Assembly (NCBI RefSeq): GCF_002807665.1
Contig: NZ_PEAY01000006.1
Location: 62,001 to 126,000, forward strand
Direction of reading: 5' to 3'
Origin: Neoalteromonas facilis
GTDB taxonomy: Bacteria; Pseudomonadota; Gammaproteobacteria; Enterobacterales; Alteromonadaceae
DNA length: 64,000 bases
Position 1 is the first letter of the stretch. Every line of letters starts with the position of its first letter. Below are positions 1 through 10,054 of the stretch, in pieces. The notes under the pieces were generated by a model that worked only from the letters and a program-made list of their open reading frames with translations, did no database searches and was not told the DNA's origin. Both the position numbers and the translations under genes were made by a program.

Positions 1-23
1 CTAACGGAGATTGAAGAATGAAA

Positions 24-49
24 TGATGGTGACCAAGCGGTCACCATCA
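24..49 (-). terminator. Hairpin terminator of the cold-shock gene
   Basis: A perfect 11-bp inverted repeat (TGATGGTGACC / GGTCACCATCA) with a four-base loop lies just after the stop codon of the csp gene on the minus strand. It is followed on that strand by ATTTCATTC, a weak U-rich tail. It is probably the rho-independent terminator of csp. The weak tail is the only doubt. Confidence 0.65.
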
Positions 50-60
50 ATGAAACTCAA

Positions 61-270
61 TTAGATAGTTTCAACGTTTGCAGCTTGAAGACCTTTTTGA
101 CCTTCTTCAACGTCGAACTGAACTTTTTGACCTTCTGGAAGTGTTTTGTAACCTTCTGCTACGATTGCGCGGAAGTGTACAAATACATCTTTACCACCGT
201 TATCTTGAGTTAAAAAACCATAACCTTTATCAGCGTTAAACCACTTAACGGTGCCTGTTACTTTAGACAT
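61..270 (-). CDS. Cold-shock domain protein (CspA family)
   Basis: A 69-residue single cold-shock domain, the usual length of CspA-family nucleic-acid chaperones, which bind single-stranded RNA/DNA in the cytoplasm. Both RNA-binding motifs are intact: RNP1 as KGYGFL and RNP2 as DVFVHF. I start at the ATG at 270, giving [11 protein letters not shown] and a TTGAGG ribosome-binding site seven bases upstream. The TTG four codons earlier would put that site inside the gene. A TATAAT hexamer lies on the minus strand at 335-340 in the upstream leader. Which csp paralogue this is (cold-induced or constitutive) cannot be told from sequence. Confidence 0.95.
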   Translation of the reverse strand: MSKVTGTVKWFNADKGYGFLTQDNGGKDVFVHFRAIVAEGYKTLPEGQKVQFDVEEGQKGLQAANVETI

Positions 271-282
271 GTAAAACCTCAA

Positions 283-635
283 TTAAATTGTTACTCGCGC
301 ACAATGCGCATTTGTCGCGTCTTTGATGAACTGGATTATATTGAGGGTCAACACGTACGAAATGGAAAACGTCTTACAACAATTACTTAGTAACTCGAGA
401 TGTTCAAAACACTTGCAGCTTGTAACTCTATAATTTCGTCTATCAAAGACCCTTGCACTATACCACTAATAATTTATATAGCTATCTTATTTGATTGAAA
501 TTCATAAAAAAGTCATAAAATAGCCAGATATAAAAACTCCTCCGAGGAGTTAGTTTTGACAGGCCTTACAAGGTGTTAAGGGAATACTAACCGTCAACGA
601 TGAGACTTTTGCCGCCTTTAGAAAAAACGCGCCGA
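283..635. other. Intergenic region between csp and ubiB
   Basis: No ORF is credible here. The part next to csp is its leader and holds a TATAAT hexamer (minus strand, 335-340) and a small hairpin GCGCA-CAA-TGCGC (297-309). No clear -35 box could be paired with the TATAAT. The ubiB-proximal part holds the hairpin listed at 531-551. The remainder is AT-rich with nothing recognised. Confidence 0.5.
531..551 (-). terminator. Probable terminator of the ubiEJB operon
   Basis: The near-palindrome AACTCCTCCGAGGAGTT (534-550), read on the minus strand, is followed by TTTTATAT. This is a short GC-containing stem with a U-rich tail, as in rho-independent terminators. It lies about 85 bases beyond the ubiB stop on the same strand. 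Confidence 0.55.
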
Positions 636-2270
636 TTATTCGCTTTGCGCACTTTTGTAGGCGTATATCCAGCAACCAAGTGCCGCTGTTGTCAGGCCGG
701 CCGATATCCACCAGCTCAGATCATGCAGGGGCCCCAAAGCCGCGAGGATCAATAGGGTTGACCCCACAATAGTGGTTAAGTGAGCTTTATGACGCTGTTG
801 CTGGATCGTCATTTGTTGTTCAAATTGACGTTGCTGCATTTCAGGTAACGTCTTAAGTTGCTTAAGACTGTCATGAACCAAGTCAGGCATATCGGGCAGT
901 TTTTCTGACCAGAAAGGCAAGTTATCCTGGATCTTCTTAAGCATAGCCTTAATGCCGATTTGTTCTTTCATCCAATTCTCTAAAAACGGTTTAGCGGTTT
1001 GCCACAAATCCAATTGTGGATACAGTTGACGCCCAAGCCCTTCAACATAAAGCAAGGTTTTTTGCAGCAGCACAAGTTGCGGCTGCACCGTCATATTGAA
1101 CCTACGTGCAGTATTAAACAACTGCATCAATACATGGCCAAAGGAAATATCTGCCAATGGTTTTTGGAAAATGGGCTCACAAACCTTGCGAATAGCCATC
1201 TCAAAATCATCGATATTGGTATCATGCGGAACCCAACCCGAATCAGCATGAAGCTGTGCGACTTTGCGGTAGTCACGATTAAAAAAGGCAATAAAGTTTT
1301 CGGCTAAATAGCGTTTATCTTCGCGGTTGAGGGTACCCACAATGCCAAAATCGATCGCGATATACTGTGGATTCTCTGGATGCTCTGTGGATACAAAAAT
1401 ATTCCCTGGGTGCATATCTGCATGGAAAAAGCTGTCACGGAATACCTGTGTAAAAAACACCTCAACCCCACGCTCGGCCAACAACTTGAAGTCGGTGCCT
1501 TGAGCTTTTAGTGCTTCAACATTGGCCACAGGAATACCGTAAATACGCTCCATGACCAATACGTTTTCGCGACAGTGGTCGCTGTAGATCTGTGGCACGT
1601 ATAACGCTTCTGAGGATTCAAAATTGCGCTTTAATTGAATACCGTTAGCTGACTCTCGTAACAGGTCCAATTCATCTTTAATCGTCCGGCGGTATTCCGC
1701 TACCACCTCAACCGGTCGTAAGCGTTTTCCATCGGGCAGCCAGGTTTGCAATAACTGGGCAAAGCTTTGCAATAAATCGATATCAGCGTTGATGGTGTCT
1801 TCAATATCCGGGCGTAATACTTTGACCACAACATCTTTGTTGTCTACGCGTAACTTGGCAGCGTGCACTTGTGCAATAGACGCCGAGGCTAAGGGCTGTG
1901 GATCAAACTCACTGAACAGTTCATCCATTTGACGCAAGCCCAACGCTTGCTTAATAATCGTTTGTGCCTGTTCGTTGTCGAACGGCGGCACCTTATCTTG
2001 TAAGTAGGCGAGTTCGTCGGCAATATCTTGCGGCAATAAATCGCGTCGCGTCGACAACATCTGGCCAAACTTGATGAATACTGGCCCCAACGTTTGCAGC
2101 GCTAAGCGGATACGTTTACCTTGCGATTCAGATTTATGCTGATTGCGGATCCAAAATAATCCCTGCCGTGCCCAGCGTGCGTACCACGGCATGAAACGAT
2201 GTGGAATGCATTCATCTAAACCGTGTTGCAACAATACTTTATTGATTTTGTATAAGCGGAAAAATCGCAT
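636..2270 (-). CDS. ubiB: Ubiquinone biosynthesis protein kinase-like UbiB
   Basis: At 544 residues this matches the usual UbiB length (about 546). UbiB is an atypical kinase/ATPase at the inner membrane that supports the aerobic ubiquinone pathway. Visible motifs are the KxGQ motif (KFGQ, residues 67-70), the Ala-rich loop [12 protein letters not shown] (127-138), a likely ATP-binding Lys150, the catalytic-loop equivalent HADMHPGN (283-290) and DFG (307-309). Two hydrophobic segments close the C-terminus (about 497-540), as in the family. It is the last gene of ubiE-ubiJ-ubiB, starting five bases after ubiJ. No tatABC genes follow, although they do in E. coli. Confidence 0.97.
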   Translation of the reverse strand: MRFFRLYKINKVLLQHGLDECIPHRFMPWYARWARQGLFWIRNQHKSESQGKRIRLALQTLGPVFIKFGQMLSTRRDLLPQDIADELAYLQDKVPPFDNEQAQTIIKQALGLRQMDELFSEFDPQPLASASIAQVHAAKLRVDNKDVVVKVLRPDIEDTINADIDLLQSFAQLLQTWLPDGKRLRPVEVVAEYRRTIKDELDLLRESANGIQLKRNFESSEALYVPQIYSDHCRENVLVMERIYGIPVANVEALKAQGTDFKLLAERGVEVFFTQVFRDSFFHADMHPGNIFVSTEHPENPQYIAIDFGIVGTLNREDKRYLAENFIAFFNRDYRKVAQLHADSGWVPHDTNIDDFEMAIRKVCEPIFQKPLADISFGHVLMQLFNTARRFNMTVQPQLVLLQKTLLYVEGLGRQLYPQLDLWQTAKPFLENWMKEQIGIKAMLKKIQDNLPFWSEKLPDMPDLVHDSLKQLKTLPEMQQRQFEQQMTIQQQRHKAHLTTIVGSTLLILAALGPLHDLSWWISAGLTTAALGCWIYAYKSAQSE

Positions 2271-2275
2271 AGTCG

Positions 2276-2908
2276 TTATTGCTTCTGTTCCATTTGCTGA
2301 ATGCGCATAGCCAATCGCTCCACATCATCACGCAATGTCGCAATTTGATCACTTTGATGAATCACCTCAAGGCGATGAACGGCAACACGCTTTTCGTCTA
2401 TTAATGCGGTACTTAAGGTTTCTGCCATTTGCTGCGTCTGCTGTTTTGCAAAATGATGAAAACGGCGAACGCCTGATACCACCTGATACGCAGCAACATC
2501 ACCGATATACGCTGAGAGCACATCTTCCCAATCAATGGATAACAGGATGAAAAGTTGACTCACTTGTTGCGCAATTTGCATGTCTCCGCACAAGTCTAAC
2601 TTTTCATCGCGGATCAGCTGGGTAATTTTGCGATTATCTTTGAGTTCAGGCAGTGTGGCTAAAGATGTTTTGATAAGGCATTGTTCTTGAGTCAGTTCAT
2701 GCACAGCTTTATCCCAATCAAGCTGACACTCGTGAATGGAAATATACTCGTCAAAAACCAATTCAACAGGCCAACTCAACTCTTCCAACCAAACAAGCAG
2801 TCGTTTACCTTTAAGATCATTTAGGCGTTGCTGGGTATCCGGATCAAGCTTGATCAGCGGATTAATAATCGTTTCAGCCAGCGCATGCAACACCTGAGCA
2901 GTCGGCAT
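2276..2908 (-). CDS. ubiJ: Ubiquinone biosynthesis accessory factor UbiJ
   Basis: A 210-residue protein between ubiE and ubiB, the fixed position of UbiJ (SCP2-domain lipid-binding protein). In E. coli UbiJ helps assemble the soluble ubiquinone biosynthesis complex and binds hydrophobic intermediates. The N-terminal two thirds fit an SCP2 fold, with a short motif [17 protein letters not shown]. The last 30 residues are a predicted coiled coil ([17 protein letters not shown]). The start overlaps the ubiE stop as TAATG, implying translational coupling. The call rests on gene order plus overall resemblance. Confidence 0.9.
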   Translation of the reverse strand: MPTAQVLHALAETIINPLIKLDPDTQQRLNDLKGKRLLVWLEELSWPVELVFDEYISIHECQLDWDKAVHELTQEQCLIKTSLATLPELKDNRKITQLIRDEKLDLCGDMQIAQQVSQLFILLSIDWEDVLSAYIGDVAAYQVVSGVRRFHHFAKQQTQQMAETLSTALIDEKRVAVHRLEVIHQSDQIATLRDDVERLAMRIQQMEQKQ

Positions 2909-3726
2909 TAGAACTTGAAGCCTCTGTGCAGCGCCACAATGCCGCCAGTAAGATTGAAGTACTCGGTTTGATCAAACCCAGCATTGTCCATCATGCCTTT
3001 CAATGTATCTTGGTCAGGATGCATACGGATGGATTCGGCTAGGTATTGGTAACTATCTCCATCATTTGCGACTAGCTGTCCCATTTTAGGCAACACATGG
3101 AAAGAATAAGCATCGTACACCTTGCTTAACCAATCCTGTGTAGGTTTGGAAAATTCCAACACTAGCAATCGGCCACCGGGTTTCAAAACACGATACATAG
3201 ACGCCAACGCTTTGTCTTTGTCCGTTACGTTACGTAAACCAAAGGCAATGGTGATCAAATCGAAATGATTGTCTGGGAATGGCAATGCTTCAGCATTAGC
3301 TTGCACATAATCAAGGTTGCCAATAATCCCCATGTTACGCAGTTTTTCACGACCCACTTTCAGCATTTCACGGTTGATGTCAGCAAGAATGACCTGCCCT
3401 TCTTTACCCACAAGGCGCGAGAACTTGGCGGCCAAATCCCCCGTTCCGCCGGCGAGATCTAATACGCGCTGGCCACTACGAACGCCGCTGCAGTCAATGG
3501 TAAAGCGTTTCCATACCCGATGAATGCCCATCGACATAAGATCATTCATGACATCGTATTTCGCTGCTACTGAGTTAAATACTTCAGCCACCATGGAAGC
3601 TTTTTGGTCTGTTTCGACTTGTTTAAAACCGAAATGGGTCTTCTCACCTGAAGTGGAGTTTTCTTGCCCACTATCGGCAGTTTCGGCAGGTGCCTGTGAT
3701 TGCGACGAAGCCGTTTCTAACGTCAT
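2908..3726 (-). CDS. ubiE: Ubiquinone/menaquinone C-methyltransferase UbiE
   Basis: A SAM-dependent methyltransferase that methylates the quinone ring in ubiquinone (and menaquinone) synthesis. SAM motif I is LDLAGGTGD (about 89-97). Family signatures follow: [21 protein letters not shown] (about 50-70), the FGLRNVTD segment, and the C-terminal [12 protein letters not shown]. The length is 272, against about 251 in E. coli. The excess is a polar, low-complexity N-terminus of about 25 residues rich in Ser, Gln and Glu, so the true start could be slightly further in. It is the first gene of the ubiE-ubiJ-ubiB operon. Confidence 0.97.
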   Translation of the reverse strand: MTLETASSQSQAPAETADSGQENSTSGEKTHFGFKQVETDQKASMVAEVFNSVAAKYDVMNDLMSMGIHRVWKRFTIDCSGVRSGQRVLDLAGGTGDLAAKFSRLVGKEGQVILADINREMLKVGREKLRNMGIIGNLDYVQANAEALPFPDNHFDLITIAFGLRNVTDKDKALASMYRVLKPGGRLLVLEFSKPTQDWLSKVYDAYSFHVLPKMGQLVANDGDSYQYLAESIRMHPDQDTLKGMMDNAGFDQTEYFNLTGGIVALHRGFKF

Positions 3727-3931
3727 GAATTACTCACAATATCTGACTAATAGCTAATGTCGCTAAGTCTATCGAAAACAAGACATTAACAACAGCACTA
3801 AAAGCCGCCCATGCACACTCAAGGAGTTTTTAAAACCGACAGAGGCTGAAGCCGCTATTGATCCTAGACAGAATAATGCGCGCCGGGTGTAAACCGTCCC
3901 TTCGACCGTTTCACCAAACATGCATTCCCCA

Positions 3932-4621
3932 TCAATTGATATGATTATCACCACAGCTAAAGGCGACGATTTGACTCAGAGCCTGAAGCGAACGACCGCT
4001 TTGACGTTGCCATTCAAGAAAGGTCTGATTGATAGTGTTTAAACTGCGTTTTGAACGTGCTGAGCCTTCAATTAATTTATGTTGGGTAAAGTAATCTTCG
4101 ACATCCTTACTTAACAAAAACGTGTCTTTACCTAAAAAGCGAAGTGCATATGGACCTGTGTTACCCCCTAAACGAGCTCCGTGCTTTTTCAGATATTCCC
4201 ATAAACCAATAATGTCATTAGCAGGCCATTCGGCTACAAATGCTGCAAATGAGCCGTGCCGCTGCCGAACATCCGCAATCATTATTGCGTTATCGCGGAT
4301 AGTCTTAACTTTGTTGTAGTTACGAATGATGCGCGGATCGGACGCTTTACGCTCCAACATTTCATCTGGCATTAACAGTACTTTTTCAATATCGAAGCCA
4401 AAGAATATCTCTTCAAAATCTAGCCACTTCTGCCTGACAACTCGCCAAACAAATCCAGACTGAAACACCTTTTTAGTGAACTCAGCTAAAAATCGGTCAT
4501 CACCGACTTTAGCCAGTTCTGCAGGTGTCAACGGTTGCCCCAGCAACCGTTCTAACGCGCCTTCACCACCTTTGCGTTTTGCCGCGCGCGCATATATGGC
4601 ATCAAAAGCTTCAGCACTCAC
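3932..4621 (-). CDS. DNA-3-methyladenine glycosylase I-like protein
   Basis: A 229-residue protein resembling the Tag family of HhH base-excision glycosylases, which remove 3-methyladenine. The central segment FQSGFVWRVVRQKW, followed by FGFD, lines up with the Tag segment QAGLSWxxVLxKR…FxxFD, and a later RNYNKVKTIRDNA matches the Tag IIRHRGKI region. It lacks the Cys-rich N-terminal start of E. coli Tag, so it belongs to a divergent subgroup and the zinc site is doubtful. The start is GTG, overlapping the prlC stop as GTGA, so it is translationally coupled to prlC. Confidence 0.75.
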   Translation of the reverse strand: MSAEAFDAIYARAAKRKGGEGALERLLGQPLTPAELAKVGDDRFLAEFTKKVFQSGFVWRVVRQKWLDFEEIFFGFDIEKVLLMPDEMLERKASDPRIIRNYNKVKTIRDNAIMIADVRQRHGSFAAFVAEWPANDIIGLWEYLKKHGARLGGNTGPYALRFLGKDTFLLSKDVEDYFTQHKLIEGSARSKRSLNTINQTFLEWQRQSGRSLQALSQIVAFSCGDNHIN

Positions 4622-6651
4622 GCCGCGATCCCGCTGTGTCGAAGTAACGCATCCACTTCGGGTTCACGCCCTCTAAATGCGGTAAACAATTCCATCGGCG
4701 ATTGGCTGCCACCTTTTTCCAAAATATGGGTGAGGAAGTCTTGCCCCGTTTGTTGGTTGAAAATACCCTCTTCTTCAAAACGACTAAACGCATCAGATGA
4801 CAGCACTTCTGCCCACTTGTAAGAGTAGTATCCTGCCGCATATCCACCTGCAAAAATATGCGAGAAGCCATGCTGAAAGCGATTAAACTCGGGCGGCTTA
4901 ACCACCGCAACTTCATCACGTACTTTGTCAATTACCGCTTGAACGTCAATACTGTCGGCTGGTAGCTGGTGGATCGCCATATCAAATAAACTGAACTCCA
5001 ACTGCCTAACCATTTGCATCGCGCTTTGGAAATTCCGCGCAGCAAGCATTTTGTCCAATAGGTCTTTGGGTAGTGGTTCACCTGTTTCATAGTGACCGGA
5101 AATCAGCGCCAATGCTTCTTCTTGCCAACACCAGTTTTCTAAAAACTGACTCGGAAGCTCAACTGCATCCCACGGCACACCGTTGATGCCCGACACACCG
5201 GCAACTGCAACTTTGGTTAGCATGTGATGAATACCATGTCCAAACTCGTGGAACAAAGTTACAACTTCATCATGGGTAAACAACGCTGGCTTATCACCAA
5301 CGGGACCATTGAAGTTGCAGGTCAGGTAAGCAACTGGGACTTGAATGTCTCCTTCAACTCTACGCCTAACTCTGCACTCATCCATCCAAGCGCCACCGCG
5401 TTTGCCTTCGCGTGCGTACAAATCGAAGTAAAAACTTCCGCGCAATTCGCCATGGGTATCGTAGATGTCATAAAAGGATACGTCATCATGCCAGCAATCC
5501 ACGTTGTCACGCGCGCGAATATCCAGCCCATAGAGCTTTTGCACCACAGCAAATAAGCCATTTACAACCTTGTGCTCAGGGAAATAGGGGCGTAACTGCT
5601 CATCTGAAATAGCATAACGCTGCTGCTTCAATTTTTCGCTGAAGTAAGTCACATCCCATGCTTTCAGCTCGGTCACACCATATAACGACTGTGCAAACTG
5701 CTGTACGTCTTCAAAGTCTTGCGCAGCTTGCGGCTTAGAGCGACGAGCGAGATCATGTAAAAACTGTTCAACTTGCGCCGGGGTTTCCGCCATTTTGGTG
5801 GCCAACGAACGTTCCGCATAATGCTTAAAACCAAGCAAATGTGACGCTTCTTCACGTAATTTTAGGGTTTCAGCGATAATTGCAGTGTTATCGAACTCTC
5901 CAGCATTTGGGCCTTGATCGGATGCCCGCGTGGTATACGCGCGGTACATTTCCTCGCGCAATTCTCGATTGTCGCAATACATCATGATGGGCAAGTAACT
6001 GGGAATATCCAGTGTAAACAACCAACCCTCTTTATCTTTTCGTTGCGCCGCTTGCTGTGCCGCAGCCAATGCAGATTCTGGCAAGCCAGTCAATTCAGCT
6101 TCATCTGTCACATGCTTAGACCACGCCATTGTGGCATCAAGCACGTTGTTGCTGAAATTAGACGCAAGTTCGCTCAATCGCGACTGAATTTGCGCATATC
6201 GCTGCTTAGCTTCGCCTGACAACGCAACGCCGGACAAGCGGAAGTCGCGAATGGTATTGTCGATAGCGGTTTGCGCAGCCTGTTCTAACGATTGATATTC
6301 TTCGCTATTTTGCAGGGCCGCATAAACATTGTATAACCCTTCATGTTGCCCTACCCACGTCGCATATTCCGAAAGCAGTGGTAAACAACTGTCATGCGCT
6401 TCGCGCAATGCTTCAGAGCTGACGACTGAATTCATGTGCGAAACGGGTGACCAGAAACGACTAAGTTGATCATCTTGCGCTTCGAGTCTTTCAACCACAG
6501 CAGCATAAGTAGGGTTTTCCAGTGCCGCGACTTCATTAATTACCTTTTTCGACTCCGCTATCAAGGCTTCAACAGCCGGCTTTATTGATTCAGGATTGAT
6601 TGCCGAAAATTGTGGTAGCGGTTGTTGCTGGGCATGAATAATGGGATCCAA
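4618..6651 (-). CDS. prlC: Oligopeptidase A (M3 family metallopeptidase)
   Basis: A 677-residue cytosolic zinc oligopeptidase, matching E. coli PrlC/OpdA (680 residues), which degrades short peptides including cleaved signal peptides. The zinc site HEFGH sits in LFHEFGHGIHHML, with the third ligand expected in the following helix (VELPSQFLENW). The start is an uncommon TTG at 6651. No in-frame ATG precedes the conserved N-terminus, and an AGAGA stretch lies upstream. It is divergent from gor and coupled to the downstream Tag-like gene. Confidence 0.96.
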   Translation of the reverse strand: MDPIIHAQQQPLPQFSAINPESIKPAVEALIAESKKVINEVAALENPTYAAVVERLEAQDDQLSRFWSPVSHMNSVVSSEALREAHDSCLPLLSEYATWVGQHEGLYNVYAALQNSEEYQSLEQAAQTAIDNTIRDFRLSGVALSGEAKQRYAQIQSRLSELASNFSNNVLDATMAWSKHVTDEAELTGLPESALAAAQQAAQRKDKEGWLFTLDIPSYLPIMMYCDNRELREEMYRAYTTRASDQGPNAGEFDNTAIIAETLKLREEASHLLGFKHYAERSLATKMAETPAQVEQFLHDLARRSKPQAAQDFEDVQQFAQSLYGVTELKAWDVTYFSEKLKQQRYAISDEQLRPYFPEHKVVNGLFAVVQKLYGLDIRARDNVDCWHDDVSFYDIYDTHGELRGSFYFDLYAREGKRGGAWMDECRVRRRVEGDIQVPVAYLTCNFNGPVGDKPALFTHDEVVTLFHEFGHGIHHMLTKVAVAGVSGINGVPWDAVELPSQFLENWCWQEEALALISGHYETGEPLPKDLLDKMLAARNFQSAMQMVRQLEFSLFDMAIHQLPADSIDVQAVIDKVRDEVAVVKPPEFNRFQHGFSHIFAGGYAAGYYSYKWAEVLSSDAFSRFEEEGIFNQQTGQDFLTHILEKGGSQSPMELFTAFRGREPEVDALLRHSGIAA

Positions 6652-6851
6652 TGGTGTATCTCTTAACTGAAGGACAATAGGTAAAATCTAGGGGCAAATT
6701 TCGAAATTACAATAGAGCCCGCTAACATTTCATGCTGCGGTAAATGAATCACGAACGTAAACCCAGATATTCAGTTAACTGAACCTTTGTTTGAAAGAAT
6801 ATTCTATGTAAAGCTATCTACATCAAATCAACTAAGCTACTCGGATATTAA

Positions 6852-8201
6852 ATGAAAGAATTTGATTATATCTGCATCGGCGGCGGAAGCGGCGGTATTG
6901 CGTCAGCGAATCGTGCAGCGAAATATGGTCAACGTGTTGCACTTATCGAAGCGAAACACATTGGCGGAACATGCGTAAACGTGGGCTGTGTTCCCAAGAA
7001 AGCGATGTGGTACGGCGCACAGGTCGCAGAAGCAATTAATGTGTATGCGAAAGACTATGGCTTTGACGTGAGCGTTAACCAGTTCAACTGGTCGCAATTA
7101 ATCGCCAGTCGTGATGCGTATATTGAACGCATCCATGGTTCCTACGACCGCGTGCTTGCGAACAATAACATTACCCGTATCGAAGGCTACGCAACCTTCA
7201 TCGATAACCATACATTAGAAGTAAACGGGGAACGCTACACAGCTAAACACATTCTGATCGCCACGGGTGGCAGACCTAACATCGATAATGTACCCGGCGC
7301 TGAATACGGCATCACATCAGATGGCTTTTTTGCATTAAAAGAACAACCCAAGCGAGTTGTCGTCGCAGGAGCGGGATATATTGCCGTAGAACTTGCCGGC
7401 GTTATGCACAGCCTAGGCAGTGAGACCCATCTAGTTGTGCGCAAAAATGCACCGCTTAGAAACTTTGATCCTATGCTGAGCGAAACGCTAACAGAACTTA
7501 TTGAAAAAGACGGTCCGCGTTTGCACAAACATCATGTCATCAAAGAAATCGTTAAAAATGCAGATGATTCGTTAACGGTTATTCTCACCAATGGCGAAAA
7601 AATTGAAACCGATTGCTTTGTATGGGCTATCGGCAGAAGTCCTGCGACAGACACTATTGGTCTTGAAAACACCAATATTAAGACCGATGAAAAAGGCTAC
7701 ATCTTAGTCGATAAAAATCAAAACACCGAGGTTGAAGGTGTATACGCTGTCGGTGATTGTATCGGCAAGATTGAACTAACCCCCGTTGCGGTAAAAGCTG
7801 GACGATTGTTGTCAGAGCGGTTATTCAATAACAAACCTGATGCGCACATGGACTACGAGCTGGTGCCAACCGTTGTGTTTAGCCACCCCCCCATCGGCAC
7901 CATCGGCCTTACTGAGCCAGAAGCCATAGCTCGCTATGGTGAGGACGACGTCAATGTATACGAATCAAGCTTTGCGGCGATGTATACTGCGGTAACGTCA
8001 CATCGTCAGATCACAAAAATGAAGCTTGTTTGCGCGGGCCCCGAAGAAAAAGTGGTAGGCCTTCACGGCATTGGCTATGCGATGGATGAAATCCTGCAAG
8101 GATTTGGCGTTGCAATGAAGATGGGTGCGACAAAAGCGGACTTTGATGCGTGTGTTGCTATACACCCAACCAGTGCTGAAGAATTTGTGACCATGACATA
8201 A
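6852..8201 (+). CDS. gorA: Glutathione-disulfide reductase
   Basis: A 449-residue FAD/NADPH flavoprotein that reduces oxidised glutathione in the cytoplasm (E. coli Gor is 450). Features in order: FAD-binding GGGSGG (10-15), redox-active Cys41 and Cys46 in GGTCVNVGC, the NADPH-binding GAGYIAVE segment, FAD-binding AVGDCIG, and the C-terminal catalytic His438-Pro with Glu443 (HPTSAEE). All key residues are present. It is a single-gene unit closed by the terminator at 8219-8246 and divergent from prlC. Confidence 0.97.
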   Translation: MKEFDYICIGGGSGGIASANRAAKYGQRVALIEAKHIGGTCVNVGCVPKKAMWYGAQVAEAINVYAKDYGFDVSVNQFNWSQLIASRDAYIERIHGSYDRVLANNNITRIEGYATFIDNHTLEVNGERYTAKHILIATGGRPNIDNVPGAEYGITSDGFFALKEQPKRVVVAGAGYIAVELAGVMHSLGSETHLVVRKNAPLRNFDPMLSETLTELIEKDGPRLHKHHVIKEIVKNADDSLTVILTNGEKIETDCFVWAIGRSPATDTIGLENTNIKTDEKGYILVDKNQNTEVEGVYAVGDCIGKIELTPVAVKAGRLLSERLFNNKPDAHMDYELVPTVVFSHPPIGTIGLTEPEAIARYGEDDVNVYESSFAAMYTAVTSHRQITKMKLVCAGPEEKVVGLHGIGYAMDEILQGFGVAMKMGATKADFDACVAIHPTSAEEFVTMT

Positions 8202-8218
8202 GCCCAGCTTGGTATCAA

Positions 8219-8246
8219 AAAAGCTCACTTCTTAGTGGGCTTTTTT
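8219..8246 (+). terminator. Rho-independent terminator of gorA
   Basis: AAGCTCAC, a six-base loop, then GTGGGCTT followed by T6 (one G·U pair in the stem), starting 20 bases after the gorA stop codon. Confidence 0.85.
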
Positions 8247-8396
8247 CTCTTTTAAAAACCGATGCCTCCTCACTCAGTGGTCTGTTGTGGGTAAAAGCCA
8301 TCCTGCTAAACCCAGCCAAAAGGGCTAAAAGAAAAAAATAGAAATTAGCCAACCATAAACTATAGTTAAATTACGTTGGCGTTTAATGTTGGCCCG

Positions 8397-9932
8397 ATGG
8401 ACGACGAACTCGTTTTTTCCAATGATGATTATCAAGAACCCATGCTTCCGGAAGGAAGCCGTTGGAAAGTTCTCGTTATTGATGATGAACCCGAAATTCA
8501 CACCGTTACGCGCATGGTACTTGCAGACGTTGAGTTTGACGGACGCCGTATTGATTGCATTAGCGCCTACTCCGGCGCAGAAGCCCGCGATATTTTATCC
8601 AGTGATGAAAACAATGACATAGCATTAGCGATTGTCGATGTGGTAATGGAAACGCATAACGCAGGCCTTGAATTCATCCAATGGACGCGTTCACAGCTCA
8701 ATAACCATACCATTCGCTTAGTCCTACGTACCGGGCAGCCTGGTGAAGCGCCCGAAGAAAGCGTGATCCGTGATTACGATATAAATGATTATAAAAATAA
8801 AACCGAGTTAACCGCGTTACGCTTAAAAACCGTCACTTTCTCGGCGTTACGCAGTTATCGGGATATCAAAATCATTGAGCGTCATCGGTTAGGATTAGAG
8901 CGGATAATAGCTGCCACAGCCGAATTCATTGAGTGCGAAACCCTGCCTCAATTTGCGACCACAATTTTACGCCAAATTGCGGTCATATTAGGGTTAGAAT
9001 CAAGTGAAATCGTGTGCTGTGCGGTAACCCATGAATACGATCGTGAGCCCACTTCAGGACTGAATATCCTTGCCAATAACCAAGGTGGAGAGGATGACGA
9101 CACTCCATTAAGTCAAAGTGTTATGGAACGGATTGCCAATGCCATTGAACAGAAAAAAAGTATTCATGACGACGACTACTTTATTGGCTATTTCACCACC
9201 AATCGTGGTACCGAGAATTTACTCTATGTTTCGCGCAACAATGCAATCGAACCTGTTCAACACCATCTGCTAGAGTATTTTGCCCACAATATTGCGGTCG
9301 CTCATGAGAACCTCAGTTTACGGGAAACCATAAAAGATTCGCAACGCGAGCTGTCATACCTAATTGGTGAAGCCGTTGAAATGCGTTCCAAAGAAACGGG
9401 TAGTCACGTTAAGCGTGTTGCTCACCTGAGTCATTTGCTAGCTAAATTATGTGGGTTATCAGAGCACGACGCAGAGATGATCAAATTGGCCTCCCCCTTA
9501 CATGATGTTGGTAAAGTCGGTATTCCGGATCACATTCTGAACAAGCCTGGTAAGCACAATGATGAAGAATGGGAAATCATGAAAACCCATGCTGTTATTG
9601 GCCATGACATGCTAAGCCGCAGTGAGAACCCTATTCTTCATCTAGGTGCAACAATCGCGCATCAACACCACGAATGCTGGGATGGTTCCGGTTACCCCAA
9701 TGGACTCAAAGGTGAAGATATCGACATTGCAGGTCGCATTTCTGCTATCGCTGATGTGTTCGATGCTCTTGGTAGCGATCGTTGTTACAAAGACCCTTGG
9801 CCGCTGGACGATATCATTGAGTTTTTCCAACAGCAAAAAGGCAAGCAGTTTGACCCTCAACTGGTCGACATTTTATTGAACAACCTTGACGCGTTCACAC
9901 AGATCCGCGAGCAATTTCCGGATCCAAACTAG
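8397..9932 (+). CDS. Response regulator with DUF3369 and HD-GYP phosphodiesterase domains
   Basis: An N-terminal receiver domain (acidic pair Asp29-Asp30, phospho-acceptor Asp81 in VDVVM) is followed by a mid-region of DUF3369 type (about 160-310) and a C-terminal HD-GYP domain. The HD-GYP signature is complete: HD at 369-370 in LHDVGKVGIPD, HQHHECWDG, then GYP at 432-434. This predicts an active cyclic-di-GMP phosphodiesterase controlled by phosphorylation. No cognate kinase is adjacent. The start is uncertain: I chose ATG at 8397, with TTG at 8376 also in frame, and neither has a strong ribosome-binding site. Confidence 0.92.
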   Translation: MDDELVFSNDDYQEPMLPEGSRWKVLVIDDEPEIHTVTRMVLADVEFDGRRIDCISAYSGAEARDILSSDENNDIALAIVDVVMETHNAGLEFIQWTRSQLNNHTIRLVLRTGQPGEAPEESVIRDYDINDYKNKTELTALRLKTVTFSALRSYRDIKIIERHRLGLERIIAATAEFIECETLPQFATTILRQIAVILGLESSEIVCCAVTHEYDREPTSGLNILANNQGGEDDDTPLSQSVMERIANAIEQKKSIHDDDYFIGYFTTNRGTENLLYVSRNNAIEPVQHHLLEYFAHNIAVAHENLSLRETIKDSQRELSYLIGEAVEMRSKETGSHVKRVAHLSHLLAKLCGLSEHDAEMIKLASPLHDVGKVGIPDHILNKPGKHNDEEWEIMKTHAVIGHDMLSRSENPILHLGATIAHQHHECWDGSGYPNGLKGEDIDIAGRISAIADVFDALGSDRCYKDPWPLDDIIEFFQQQKGKQFDPQLVDILLNNLDAFTQIREQFPDPN

Positions 9933-10054
9933 TCGCCAAATCTCAACCATCTAACGCAACAGGGTCTAGGTAAAAGATTCAGTTGTGGTAATGTATGTCG
10001 GTTAAAAAAGAAGCGTCACTCACTAGACGCCACAATACATAACCGGGAATTTCT

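Noticed and set aside
3769-3954. 61-residue minus-strand ORF between ubiE and the Tag-like gene
   Set aside because: It overlaps the 3' end of the Tag-like gene, its sequence is not family-like, and the start has no ribosome-binding site.
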